DNA of 17,929 nucleotides. Source: Chloroflexota bacterium (GTDB lineage: Bacteria; Chloroflexota; Dehalococcoidia; SM23-28-2; HRBIN24). Below are positions 7,948 through 15,806 of the stretch, one piece after another. Within the stretch, counting starts at the first letter, position 1, and the number at the start of each line of letters is the position of its first letter. A program made the position numbers and the translations under genes. A model generated the notes under the pieces. It saw only the letters and a program-made list of their open reading frames with translations, was not told the origin of the DNA and ran no database searches. Location: contig JAUQPQ010000028.1 in assembly GCA_030550295.1 (NCBI GenBank), positions 1 to 17,929 on the forward strand. Reading direction: 5' to 3'.

Positions 7948-8047
7948 GCCACACTCCAAAGGGAATGACGCCTAAGATGCGTGGATATATCGCTTTGGGG
8001 AGGGGTTTAGACCACGTTGATGACCAATAGATGGGTGGCATGGTCAT

Positions 8048-10675
8048 ATGGCTATAATTAGCCCCAGAGGGATGTCTAAGGTCAGTTCAAGCCGAAGTGA
8101 GCCCCCCATGCGCCGTCAGTACCTAGAGCTGAAGCGGCGCTATCCCCACGCCATCCTCCTGTTCCGTCTGGGGGACTTTTATGAGGCCTTCGATGATGAT
8201 GCCCACCTGGTAGCCAAAGAGCTGGGGATAACGCTCACTAGCAGACCTGTAGGAAAGGGCAAACGAGTCCCCTTGGCAGGCATCCCCCACCACGCCCTAG
8301 AAGGCTATGTGTCCCGTCTTATAGCTAAGGGCTACAAGGTAGCCATCTGTGAGCAGCTGGAGCCACCAGGGAAGGGGAAGAAGCTTCTGGCCCGAGATGT
8401 AGTACGCGTTATCACCCCTGGCACTGTGGTGGAAGAGGGGATGCTGGACCAACAGACCAACAACTACCTGGCCGCAGTAGTCAGGCAGCATGGTGAGGCA
8501 GGCCTGGCTTTTACCGATATATCTACCGGGGAGTTCGCCTGCACCCAGATACCTTACGAGCTGGTTACCACCGAGCTAGAGAGGATCCGACCAGCTGAGA
8601 TCTTGGCCCCACCTGAGTGGCAGGAATGGACGTCGTGCCCTGTATCATCTATTCCTGCCCAAGCCCAGCAAGCTGATGACGCCATCCGCTGCCTGACAGA
8701 GCATTTTCAGGCCCCTGGGCTGGATGCCCTCGGCCTAGAGGGTCAAGAGCTGGCAGCCTGGGCAGCAGGGGCCGTCCTAGCCTACGTCTACGAGAATGCC
8801 CCCTGGGCCTCAAAGAATCTGGCCCGGCTGAGTAGCTATAACGGCCTAGGTTATATGGTCTTAGATGCCAATACCCGCCGCAACCTAGAGATATTCAGGC
8901 CTTTAAGTGGCGAGGGCGGCCCTTCCCTTTTTGCCGTCCTCAACTTCACCAAGACGGCCCCCGGGGCTAGGCTTCTACGTCGGTGGCTGAGCCAGCCCTT
9001 GACAGAGCCCAAGGCCATTAATCGGCGCCTAGATGGGGTAGAGGTCTTCTTTAGCTCCGGGCTGAGGCGGGCAAGGGCTATGCAGGCCCTTCAAAATATG
9101 GCTGATATAGAGCGAATTGTGGGTAGGGCTGTATCTGGCCGGGCCAGCCCCCGTGATTTGGCCGCCTTAAGGCGTACCATAGAGATCGTCCCCCAGCTCC
9201 GGGGTGCTGTGGACTCGGACTTGGCGCACCTTCCTTCAGGCCTCAGAGATGTGCTGGAGGACCTTATCGCCCGCTTAGATCCCTGTCTTGAGGTGAAAGA
9301 GCTCTTGTCCCAGGCCCTCGTAGATGAGCCTCCGTCTAGCTGGGAAGAGGGGGGAATTATTAGGCCCGGATTCTCCCCGGAGCTGGACGAGGTCCGAGCC
9401 CTTGCCAGAGACGCCCGGTCGGTATTGGCCGAGCTGGAAAGGCGGGAGAAGGAGAAAACAGGGATTCGTACCCTGAAGCTGGGCTACAACAAGGTGTTTG
9501 GTTACTATCTGGAGGTCTCCAAGTCCAGTCTCCATCTCGTCCCTCCACATTATGAGCGACGCCAAACGCTGGTAGGTGCGGAACGCTTCGTGACGCCAGA
9601 GCTAAAGGAGGCGGAACACAAGATCCTCCAAGCTAAGGACCGGGAAGGGGAGCTAGAGAGGGAAATCTTCCACCACATATGCCAACAGGTGGCGGCTTAC
9701 TCCCGTCGCCTCTTGAACCTGGCCCAGACGGTGGCCGAGATCGATCTCTACTGCTCTCTGGCCGAGGCTGCCGTCCGTTACGGCTACGTCCGTCCCATTG
9801 TAGACCAGGAGGATCGCATCCACATAGTTGATGGGAGGCATCCGGTAGTGGAGCAGGTGTTGGGACAGGGACGCTTCGTCCCCAATGACACCTACTTGGC
9901 TAACGACGATGCCCAGGTGATGGTGGTTACTGGGCCCAATATGGCCGGCAAGTCCACCTATCTGCGTCAGGTGGCCCTTATCGTCCTAATGGCACAGGTA
10001 GGTAGTTTCGTCCCTGCCCGAGAGGCCCACATTGGGGTGGTGGACCGTATATTTGCTCGCGTTGGCGCCATGGACGAGATTACCGCTGGGCGTTCCACCT
10101 TCATGGTGGAGATGGTAGAGACGGCGGCCATCCTCCACGGGGCTACCCCCCGCTCCCTCATCTTGTTCGATGAGATAGGGCGCGGCACATCAACGTACGA
10201 CGGGATGGCTATTGCCAGGGCGGTAGTAGAGTTTATACACAATTACCCTCCGGTGGCTGCCAAGACCCTCTTCGCTACCCACTATCACGAGCTGACAGAG
10301 CTTGCCACCTTTCTGCCCAGGGTGCGCAACTATAACGTGGCCGTGGCGGAAGATGAGGGGCGTGTAGTCTTCCTTTACCGCATTATGCCTGGAGGGGCCG
10401 ACCGTTCCTATGGGGTGCACGTGGCCCAACTGGCAGGGCTGCCCCCTCCGGTGGTGTCCCGGGCGCGCCAGATCTTGGAGGAGCTGGAAGCCAGGGGGGA
10501 TCGTCGCCATAAGGAAGAGGGACGTCCTCTGCAGTTGCCCCTTTGGGTGCCGGGGGTGGAGGTGGCCCAGGAGCTGGCCTCCCTAGACCCTGATTCCATG
10601 ACGCCCCTTCAGGCCCTCACCAAGCTGTATGAGCTGCGAGAAAAAGCCCGTGGCGCCCTGCAGGGAGGGCCATGA
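8048..10675 (+). CDS. mutS: DNA mismatch repair ATPase MutS
   Basis: An 875-residue MutS, full length for the family. The mismatch-wedge motif is F44-Y-E46 (GDFYEAF) in the N-terminal domain, followed by connector, core and clamp regions (RILLRR-like 'ARLLRRWLSQPL' near 310; TGIRTLKLGYNKVFGYYLEV near 470-490). The ABC-type ATPase has Walker A GPNMAGKST (629-637), Walker B LILFDE (D708, E709), the signature region GRGTSTYDG and FATHYHEL. It recognises mismatches and recruits MutL. The first 20 residues are not conserved, so ATG 8048, 8072 or 8108 could be the start. None has a well-spaced Shine-Dalgarno sequence, and AGAGG at 8066-8070 almost touches the 8072 ATG. It is followed after one base by mutL, a standard mutSL operon. 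Confidence 0.97.
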   Translation: MAIISPRGMSKVSSSRSEPPMRRQYLELKRRYPHAILLFRLGDFYEAFDDDAHLVAKELGITLTSRPVGKGKRVPLAGIPHHALEGYVSRLIAKGYKVAICEQLEPPGKGKKLLARDVVRVITPGTVVEEGMLDQQTNNYLAAVVRQHGEAGLAFTDISTGEFACTQIPYELVTTELERIRPAEILAPPEWQEWTSCPVSSIPAQAQQADDAIRCLTEHFQAPGLDALGLEGQELAAWAAGAVLAYVYENAPWASKNLARLSSYNGLGYMVLDANTRRNLEIFRPLSGEGGPSLFAVLNFTKTAPGARLLRRWLSQPLTEPKAINRRLDGVEVFFSSGLRRARAMQALQNMADIERIVGRAVSGRASPRDLAALRRTIEIVPQLRGAVDSDLAHLPSGLRDVLEDLIARLDPCLEVKELLSQALVDEPPSSWEEGGIIRPGFSPELDEVRALARDARSVLAELERREKEKTGIRTLKLGYNKVFGYYLEVSKSSLHLVPPHYERRQTLVGAERFVTPELKEAEHKILQAKDREGELEREIFHHICQQVAAYSRRLLNLAQTVAEIDLYCSLAEAAVRYGYVRPIVDQEDRIHIVDGRHPVVEQVLGQGRFVPNDTYLANDDAQVMVVTGPNMAGKSTYLRQVALIVLMAQVGSFVPAREAHIGVVDRIFARVGAMDEITAGRSTFMVEMVETAAILHGATPRSLILFDEIGRGTSTYDGMAIARAVVEFIHNYPPVAAKTLFATHYHELTELATFLPRVRNYNVAVAEDEGRVVFLYRIMPGGADRSYGVHVAQLAGLPPPVVSRARQILEELEARGDRRHKEEGRPLQLPLWVPGVEVAQELASLDPDSMTPLQALTKLYELREKARGALQGGP
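8053..8058 (+). promoter_or_regulatory. Perfect -10 hexamer (TATAAT) at the mutS 5' end; possible mutS promoter
   Basis: TATAAT stands at 8053-8058, five bases after the first in-frame ATG of mutS (8048). No good -35 box lies 16-18 bases upstream (the bases there are ATGGG-like). If it is the true -10, transcription would begin near 8065, and mutS would have to start at ATG 8072 or later with almost no leader. The rest of the divergent gap (7948-8047) shows no clear -35/-10 pair on either strand; this 100-base gap must hold the promoters for both the protease and mutS. Confidence 0.3.
10655..10670 (+). promoter_or_regulatory. Small hairpin over the mutL ribosome binding site
   Basis: GCCCT at 10655-10659 can pair with AGGGC at 10666-10670 across a six-base loop. 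The Shine-Dalgarno sequence of mutL (GGGAGGG, 10663-10669) sits in the loop and 3' arm. An overlapping 10-base palindrome, CCCTGCAGGG, occupies 10656-10665. Ribosomes finishing mutS would melt this structure, so it could enforce coupling of MutL to MutS synthesis. Such short G+C-rich hairpins also arise by chance. Confidence 0.3.
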
Positions 10676-10676
10676 T

Positions 10677-12317
10677 ATGCCCATATCCCCCCTTCCCCCC
10701 GAGGTGGTAGCCCAAATAGCGGCGGGAGAGGTAATAGAAAGGCCCGCCTCCGTTGTCAAGGAGCTAGTGGAGAACGCTTTAGACGCTGGGGCCTCCAGGA
10801 TCTCAGTAGAAGTGCGGAACGGGGGGATAGACCTGGTAGAGGTGGTGGACGATGGTTGCGGCATAGAGCCAGAGGAGCTGGAGCTAGCCTTCGCCCGTTA
10901 CGCTACAAGCAAGCTAAGAAGCCTAGGCGACCTGAGCTGTATCGTTACTTTGGGGTTTAGGGGAGAGGCTTTGGCCTCTATAAGCGCGGTGGCAGAGGTG
11001 GAGCTGGCTAGCCGTCCCCCTCACCTGGAACATGGGGCTTGGGTGAAGGTTCGCCATGGTAAGGTGGTGACTAAAGGTTGGAGGGGTATGAGCCCTGGTA
11101 CCCACGTACGGGTGCGAGAGCTGTTCAAGGCCCAGCCTGCCCGTCGCAAGTTCCTGCGCTCTCCCCAGGCCGAGGCCAGGGCGGTGGCGCAAGTTATGGC
11201 CAACTACGCCTTGGCCTATCCCCATGTCTCCTTCTCTCTCACTCTCGATGCTAGGCCCTACCTGCACACTCCAGGCTCTGGACAGCTACGGGAGGCGGTG
11301 GCCTCGGTCTATGATGCCGATCTAGCTGCCATGTTGGTGCTTGTGGACGGGGAGGATTCGGGTGTGAGGGTACAGGGGCTTGTGTCGCCTCCTGGGTTCC
11401 ACAAGGGCACCCCGTCATATATATCCCTGTTCGTCAATGGGCGGTGGGTCAAGGATAGGCGTCTTCCTCGTGTGCTGGAAGCCGTTTACCAGGGCCTTTT
11501 GCCCTCCCAGCGCTACCCTGTCGCCATCTTGAACATTTGGATCCCCCCAGCAGAGGTGGACGTCAACGTGCACCCGGCTAAGGCCTATGTCCGGTTCCGA
11601 GACGACGAAGCAGTGGCGAGGGCTTTGGTCAGGGTAGTGCGCCAGGCGTTGGTGGATAAGGCAGGCCCACCCCAAATATCCCTTGCTTCCTCCTTGAAAG
11701 GTAGCGATGCACAAGCATCGGCGAGAGGGGAAGGAGGGCAGGCGACACGGGACGCTCTCCCAACCCTGCAGGTAGTGGGACAAGTGGGAAGACTTTACGT
11801 CGTGGCGGAAGGCCCCGACGGTATGTATCTCATCGATCAGCATGCGGCTCATGAGCGGATCCTCTACGAAGAGCTCCTCAGACAGATACAGGCGCGGCGG
11901 CCAGCGCTACAAAGCCTTCTGACCCCCTTGGTGGTCCAGACATCTCCGGGCGAGCGAGGGTTGATAGAGGAATGGCTGGATCATCTGCGGGCCCATGGCT
12001 TTGAGCTAGAGGCCTTGGAGGGGGGCGCCTACCTGCTAAGGGCGATTCCCCAAATTCTTGCAGGACGGGATCCCCTTGCCTCTCTCTTTTCCGTACTTGA
12101 GGAGCTACCAAAGCGTCACGTCCAAGGCGACAGGGTGGCTGCAGTTATCGCATGCCATGCGGCGGTGAGGGCGGGCGATCTCCTTTCAGAGGCGGAGATG
12201 AGGGAGCTAGTGCGGCGTCTGGCCCTTGCGGAGGTACCCCATACCTGCCCTCATGGCCGGCCCACCCTGGTGCGCATTGGGGCTGACGACCTAGCCCGTC
12301 ATTTCGGCCGCCGCTAG
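10677..12317 (+). CDS. mutL: DNA mismatch repair protein MutL, endonuclease type
   Basis: A 546-residue MutL. The ATG at 10677 gives the standard N-terminus (MPISPLPPEVVAQIAAGEVI) and has GGGAGGG seven bases upstream; an in-frame GTG-type extension to 10629 would run back into mutS. GHKL ATPase motifs are intact: ENALDAG, DDGCGI, ATSKL, GFRGEAL and the GTHVRVRELF loop. After a short linker (about 335-375), the C-terminal domain carries the nicking motif DQHA-x2-E-x4-E: D387, H389, E393, E398. It also has ACHAAVRAGD and CPHGRPT, which hold the metal site in this class. It should therefore nick DNA itself, as in bacteria without MutH. It is shorter than many MutLs because the linker is brief. 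The TAG forms a CTAG shared with the stop of the opposing metallophosphoesterase gene. Confidence 0.97.
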   Translation: MPISPLPPEVVAQIAAGEVIERPASVVKELVENALDAGASRISVEVRNGGIDLVEVVDDGCGIEPEELELAFARYATSKLRSLGDLSCIVTLGFRGEALASISAVAEVELASRPPHLEHGAWVKVRHGKVVTKGWRGMSPGTHVRVRELFKAQPARRKFLRSPQAEARAVAQVMANYALAYPHVSFSLTLDARPYLHTPGSGQLREAVASVYDADLAAMLVLVDGEDSGVRVQGLVSPPGFHKGTPSYISLFVNGRWVKDRRLPRVLEAVYQGLLPSQRYPVAILNIWIPPAEVDVNVHPAKAYVRFRDDEAVARALVRVVRQALVDKAGPPQISLASSLKGSDAQASARGEGGQATRDALPTLQVVGQVGRLYVVAEGPDGMYLIDQHAAHERILYEELLRQIQARRPALQSLLTPLVVQTSPGERGLIEEWLDHLRAHGFELEALEGGAYLLRAIPQILAGRDPLASLFSVLEELPKRHVQGDRVAAVIACHAAVRAGDLLSEAEMRELVRRLALAEVPHTCPHGRPTLVRIGADDLARHFGRR

Positions 12318-13009
12318 TGCCCCGGCAGCGGGTACGGACGTATCTTTACTTTGTGGTCCAGCTCTACCAGGAGGACGTGGCCAGTCCTGTCAGGTGCACC
12401 ACAGTATGCAGCTACAACGTCGCCCACCTCAATTTGGTGAGGAAGCTCCCAGTGGCCCAAGGCTACGTATGTCCTGCTGCTGGCAGCTATCTGGTCGGGG
12501 AAAATTAGGTAGCTCCTCTGCAGATCCCACGCCCCACGTACCAAGTGGCCGTGGGCCATCGCAACTTGCCACCTCTCCTTGCTTGGGGCGGGGATGTCTT
12601 CCAGGGGCCGCATGTCATTATATGAGTCGTGGGCCCTACCCCAGATTGCCAGGTCCAGCTGGGGTAGCGTTACCAACCCCTTTTCTGGCCTTATGATGTG
12701 CAGATGGTCGGGTAGGCCTAAGGCCTCCATACGCTCATAGACGGAGCCGGGGCAGAGACAGTCGTGGTTGCCTGGGAGGATGATAGTAGGCACTCTAAGT
12801 TGTCCCAGCAGGGCTAAGGCCTCTTTTAAAAGCTTGTCCTGGACTCGGTTATGATCAAAGATATCGCCGCAAAGGAGAACGGCATCGGCGTGGGCGCCGA
12901 TAGCCGTCTGAAGCATCTGTTCTAAGGGCCAAGTGCCATGGCCATCATCCCGTTCTAGGCGACCTAGGTGTAAGTCGGAGGTATGGAGGAGGCGGATATA
13001 ACTCCTCAA
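12314..13009 (-). CDS. Calcineurin-like metallophosphoesterase (SbcD/YfcE-like superfamily)
   Basis: The proposed product has 231 residues, starting at TTG 13009. This start overlaps the upstream stop as TTGA and has GGAGG (13018-13022) eight bases away. The alternative ATG at 13105 would overlap the upstream gene by about 100 nt with non-conserved sequence. Metal-binding motifs appear in order: D12-x-H14 (HTSDLHLG), GD49-x-x-D52, GN81-H82-D83 and MAHGH near 165. The last motif, normally GHxH, reads G185-H186-W187-E188. The fold hydrolyses phosphoesters, commonly nucleic-acid or nucleotide bonds; 'DNA repair exonuclease' is the usual annotation, but the capping domain of true SbcD is missing here. 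The real substrate is unknown. It is probably co-translated with the acyl-CoA synthetase-like gene and converges on mutL. Confidence 0.85.
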   Translation of the reverse strand: MRSYIRLLHTSDLHLGRLERDDGHGTWPLEQMLQTAIGAHADAVLLCGDIFDHNRVQDKLLKEALALLGQLRVPTIILPGNHDCLCPGSVYERMEALGLPDHLHIIRPEKGLVTLPQLDLAIWGRAHDSYNDMRPLEDIPAPSKERWQVAMAHGHLVRGAWDLQRSYLIFPDQIAASSRTYVALGHWELPHQIEVGDVVAAYCGAPDRTGHVLLVELDHKVKIRPYPLPGH

Positions 13010-14436
13010 GCCTCCTCCCTCCGGGTTCGCCACGCCACCATTTTGGCCAGGGTGGTGACAGCGTTGGGAAGGCCGAAGAACACGGGGAGGCCCTGGCGCC
13101 AGCACTCCTCTGCCATCCTCATAGAGGTGGTGGTGTCCTCGGCGCTGAAGCGCACCCGTATGGCCACGGCTATAGGCTTGCCTGTGGCCTGTCTAGCCTT
13201 GGCTATGGCCTTGGCCGTCTCCTCAGGGCTTGGGGGGCCGTCCTGAAGGCGCTGCGCCATAAACCCAAAGCCCATGTGAAGGATGACGGCGTCCACGTTC
13301 TCGGCAGAGGCGATGATGCGCAAGGTGTTTTCCATCAGTTGTGGTTCCCATAAGGTGACGGTATCTACAGGGTTGCGGACGCTGGTGCCGGCCAAGGGGG
13401 TGAAGGCCCGCAACTCTTCCTGGGTGGAGGTAGGCAGCTCGGGCAGATCCAGCCCCGCCTCTCCTATCAAGTCAGCAGCTAACACGCTCATTCCCCCTCC
13501 ACCTCCCACTACAGCTACCCTTGGCCCCCGGGGTACGCCCAAGAAGGTGAACCCTACAGCCAGATCGGCCAACTCGTCTAAAGAGTCTACCCTTATGGCA
13601 CCTGCTTGTTTAAGGGCAGCATCGAACACCGCCATTGAGCCTGCCATACTGGCTGTGTGGGATAAGGTAGCCCTGCCGCCTATGCTGGTCCTTCCTCCCT
13701 TTAGGACGATGACGGGCTTGGCGGCACTGGCCCCTTTGAGGGCCGAAAGAAACCTCCTGCCATCGCGTACACCCTCGATATAGGCGCATATGACCTCTGT
13801 TTCCTCATCTGAAGCTAGGTGCTCTAGGAGTTCCGACTCGTTGATGTCAGTGGCGTTGCCATAGCTGACCACTTTGGAGAAGCGAACACCCCGTTGGCTG
13901 GCCCCAATGACTACATCTATGGCGTGTCCACCGCTTTGGGATACCAGGGCTACCGGACCAGGCTCTTTGGGGAACAGGGGGGAAAAGGAGAGGCGCGCTT
14001 TAGGTACATACAGCCCCATACAGTTAGGCCCTATCACCCTGATTCCTGCCTCGCGTGCCTTTTTCACTATCGCTTCTTCTAGGGCTGCCCGCTCTACGTC
14101 GCCTGTCTCACTGAACCCAGCGGTGAAGAAATGGATGGAGCGCACCCCTTTAGCGATGGCCTGCTCCACCAGCTGGGGCACCACCGAGGCAGGGACCGAA
14201 GAGATGACGTGGTCTACAGGGCCCTCGATGTCCAATAAGGAAGGGTAGCACTTGAGCCCTGCCACCTCCTCGTATTTGGGGTTGACAGGATATACAGTGG
14301 GGAACCCCATCTCCAGGAGGCCCAAGAGGAAGCCTACAGAGGCTGTCCCAAACCCCCGTTCTGTCAGATGGGGTGGAGATACCCCAACGATGGCAACAGA
14401 GCGCGGGTGGAAGATGGTCTCTAGGTCCCAGGGCAT
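13006..14436 (-). CDS. ADP-forming acyl-CoA synthetase alpha-subunit-type protein (CoA-binding), orphan
   Basis: A 476-residue protein of the NDP-forming acyl-CoA synthetase / succinyl-CoA synthetase alpha family. Residues 5-100 are a Rossmann CoA-binding domain (FHPRSVAIVGVS...VYPVNPKYEEVAGLKCYPSL). The ligase subdomain follows (GPVALVSQSGGHAIDVV near 160; YGNATDINESELLEHLASD). The phosphohistidine is expected at H260 (TLSHTASMAG), and the third subdomain (VAVVGGGGGMSVLAADL, NPVDTV) is complete. This length equals a stand-alone alpha subunit, which works with an ATP-grasp beta subunit to make ATP or GTP from acyl-CoA plus phosphate. No beta gene is in the window. The start at 14436 has GGAGGGG five bases upstream, inside a palindrome. 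It lies 61 nt downstream of speE and is fused by a TTGA overlap to the metallophosphoesterase gene. The acyl substrate is unknown. Confidence 0.88.
   Translation of the reverse strand: MPWDLETIFHPRSVAIVGVSPPHLTERGFGTASVGFLLGLLEMGFPTVYPVNPKYEEVAGLKCYPSLLDIEGPVDHVISSVPASVVPQLVEQAIAKGVRSIHFFTAGFSETGDVERAALEEAIVKKAREAGIRVIGPNCMGLYVPKARLSFSPLFPKEPGPVALVSQSGGHAIDVVIGASQRGVRFSKVVSYGNATDINESELLEHLASDEETEVICAYIEGVRDGRRFLSALKGASAAKPVIVLKGGRTSIGGRATLSHTASMAGSMAVFDAALKQAGAIRVDSLDELADLAVGFTFLGVPRGPRVAVVGGGGGMSVLAADLIGEAGLDLPELPTSTQEELRAFTPLAGTSVRNPVDTVTLWEPQLMENTLRIIASAENVDAVILHMGFGFMAQRLQDGPPSPEETAKAIAKARQATGKPIAVAIRVRFSAEDTTTSMRMAEECWRQGLPVFFGLPNAVTTLAKMVAWRTRREEA
13018..13022 (-). promoter_or_regulatory. 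Ribosome binding site supporting the TTG start of the metallophosphoesterase
   Basis: On the - strand, GGAGG lies eight bases before TTG 13009, inside the last codons of the upstream gene (coding Arg-Glu-Glu-Ala). The TTG shares three bases with the TGA stop (13008-13006). This decides the start in favour of the short protein. Confidence 0.6.
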
Positions 14437-14441
14437 ATCTT

Positions 14442-14455
14442 CCCCTCCGGAGGGG
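14442..14455 (-). promoter_or_regulatory. 14-nt perfect palindrome over the ribosome binding site of the acyl-CoA synthetase gene
   Basis: CCCCTCCGGAGGGG reads the same on both strands. As RNA it can fold into a five-pair stem with a CCGG tetraloop. Its 3' arm on the - strand contains the GGAGGGG that lies five bases before ATG 14436. It sits in the 61-base gap after speE. No U-run follows, so it is not an intrinsic terminator. It could hide the ribosome site or act as an operator; chance is also possible. Confidence 0.4.
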
Positions 14456-14497
14456 CTGTAGGCGTCCTAAGCCACCTAGTGCCCAATTTAGCAGCCA

Positions 14498-15394
14498 TTA
14501 AGCAGATTGGCAATTCGGTGCCAGGCCAACAACCTCGGCCAGATGGGGTGGGATGGCGGCCGAGGCGTGGACCATCTCGTAGCTTAGGTAGCGAGGTGGC
14601 CCGTCTAGCCGTGATAGTCGTCTCTGGTAGGTGGGCCGTGAGGGCAGGGGAAGGGCGCTCTTAGAGCCGATTAGGAAGGCGAAAAGTCCAGCCTGGAACG
14701 AGGGGACCACTGCCGTGTGTAGACGCAGATAGGGAAAGATAGGCCGAAGCTGGCCTATTAAGTAACGCACCCACTCGGGCTGGAAGGTGAGGGAGCCGCT
14801 TTGGACGCTTATAATCCCCCTTTTGCCCAAAAGCCGGGCCACGTCTTTAAAGAATGGGGAGGCGTAAAGGGGGTTGGCAGGCCCATCCTGGGTAGGATCG
14901 GTAAGGTCGATGATGGCCACATCAAAAGATGGGCGCAGGCGCTTTACCCACTCCATGCCGTCGCCGATGAGGATGCGCGCCTTTGGGTCTTTAAAGGCCC
15001 CGCGCGATACGGAAGGCAGATACTCTTGGCATACCTCAATTACCCTCTTGTCCAGCTCCACCATTACTGCCTCGGTTAGGGTGGAGAGGCGCAGGGCCTC
15101 TCTCAGGGCCCCACCATCGCCCCCTCCTACAATGAGGGCCCGGCGAGGCCGAGGGTGCAGGAGGCAAGGAAGAAGCGCTACCATCTCATGGTATATAAAC
15201 TCATCTGCTTCAGCTGCCTGGATTATGCCGTCCAGCAGCAACGCCCTACCCAGGCTCCCTACCTGAAAGACTTGGATGTGCTGGTAAGGGCTCTGCTCAT
15301 CATGCAGGACTTTTTGGACTCGTATCTGAGTGCGCAGATTTTCGTCCCAGAAGGGGGGGAGGGGCTCCGTATACCAGAAAGGCTCCTCAGCCAT
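14498..15394 (-). CDS. speE: Polyamine aminopropyltransferase (spermidine synthase)
   Basis: A 298-residue aminopropyltransferase that moves the aminopropyl group of decarboxylated SAM to a diamine acceptor. The N-terminal beta domain leads to LLLDGIIQAAEADEFIYHEM (53-71, the conserved acceptor-gate region). The nucleotide site is G90-G-G-D93-G-G, with VELD (E113, D115), GDG (145) and the catalytic Asp163 in IIDLTDP. The DLTDPxxxxxPA form resembles the Thermus enzyme that accepts agmatine, as I recall it, so agmatine rather than putrescine is possible. The start at 15394 overlaps the end of speD (ATGGCTGA), with AGGAG a few bases upstream inside speD, so the two are translationally coupled. 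No arginine or ornithine decarboxylase and no agmatinase is in the window. Confidence 0.95.
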   Translation of the reverse strand: MAEEPFWYTEPLPPFWDENLRTQIRVQKVLHDEQSPYQHIQVFQVGSLGRALLLDGIIQAAEADEFIYHEMVALLPCLLHPRPRRALIVGGGDGGALREALRLSTLTEAVMVELDKRVIEVCQEYLPSVSRGAFKDPKARILIGDGMEWVKRLRPSFDVAIIDLTDPTQDGPANPLYASPFFKDVARLLGKRGIISVQSGSLTFQPEWVRYLIGQLRPIFPYLRLHTAVVPSFQAGLFAFLIGSKSALPLPSRPTYQRRLSRLDGPPRYLSYEMVHASAAIPPHLAEVVGLAPNCQSA

Positions 15395-15797
15395 CTTCTC
15401 CTACCCTGGGGCCCCTTTCTACTTCTCTGACGATGGCTCGGCCAGCCCTAAGGGTGTGCCTGAGCACTTCCACTCCCCGGTAAGGATCCATGGTGGTCCC
15501 ACAGGTGAACACGTCTACGGCTGCATAGCCTAGCTCTGGCCAGGTGTGGATAGACATGTGGGATTCGCCCAAGAGGGCCACGGCTGAAACACCGTAGGGC
15601 TTAAAGGCGTGGGACTTTATGCCTAACAGGGTGCCGCCACTCAGCCTTACGGCTCGTCGCAAGGCTGTGAGTAGGGTGCGGCGGGAGTTGAGGACTTGGG
15701 GATCGCACTCCCAGAACTCGCAGAGGAGGTGCCTTCCCAGCACCAGTGCCTCTCTTTCCTTTTCCCGATATGGGGTGGGGATAACCCTCCTCGTCAT
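15387..15797 (-). CDS. speD: S-adenosylmethionine decarboxylase proenzyme (pyruvoyl, short bacterial class)
   Basis: A 136-residue proenzyme. It decarboxylates SAM to the aminopropyl donor used by SpeE. The self-cleavage site is E78-S79 in GESHMSIHTWPE; Ser79 becomes the pyruvoyl group. Other family marks are LGRHLLCEFWECDP near 20-32 and the catalytic-site DVFTCG with C99. The length fits the class 1B enzymes of Gram-positive bacteria, archaea and Thermotoga. The N-terminal 15 residues are variable. It lies nine bases after the catalytic MetE-like gene and overlaps speE by eight. GGGAG is close to the ATG (two bases of spacing), so coupling with upstream translation may matter. Confidence 0.96.
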   Translation of the reverse strand: MTRRVIPTPYREKEREALVLGRHLLCEFWECDPQVLNSRRTLLTALRRAVRLSGGTLLGIKSHAFKPYGVSAVALLGESHMSIHTWPELGYAAVDVFTCGTTMDPYRGVEVLRHTLRAGRAIVREVERGPRVGEDG

Positions 15798-15806
15798 GGC
15801 TCCCTG

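Noticed and set aside
10629..10676. N-terminal extension of mutL to 10629
   Set aside because: It lies inside mutS, and ATG 10677 gives the conserved MutL N-terminus with a well-placed ribosome site.
13010..13105. Longer metallophosphoesterase from ATG 13105
   Set aside because: The added Pro/Gly-rich residues are not family-like and overlap the upstream coding sequence; TTG 13009 has a good ribosome site.
13283..13783. 166-residue + strand frame opposite the acyl-CoA synthetase gene
   Set aside because: It mirrors the codon structure of a strongly conserved gene on the other strand; Ser/Pro/Ala-rich with no recognisable domain.
14442..14455. Palindrome as an intrinsic terminator after speE
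   Set aside because: The stem is short and followed by AAGAT, not a U-run.
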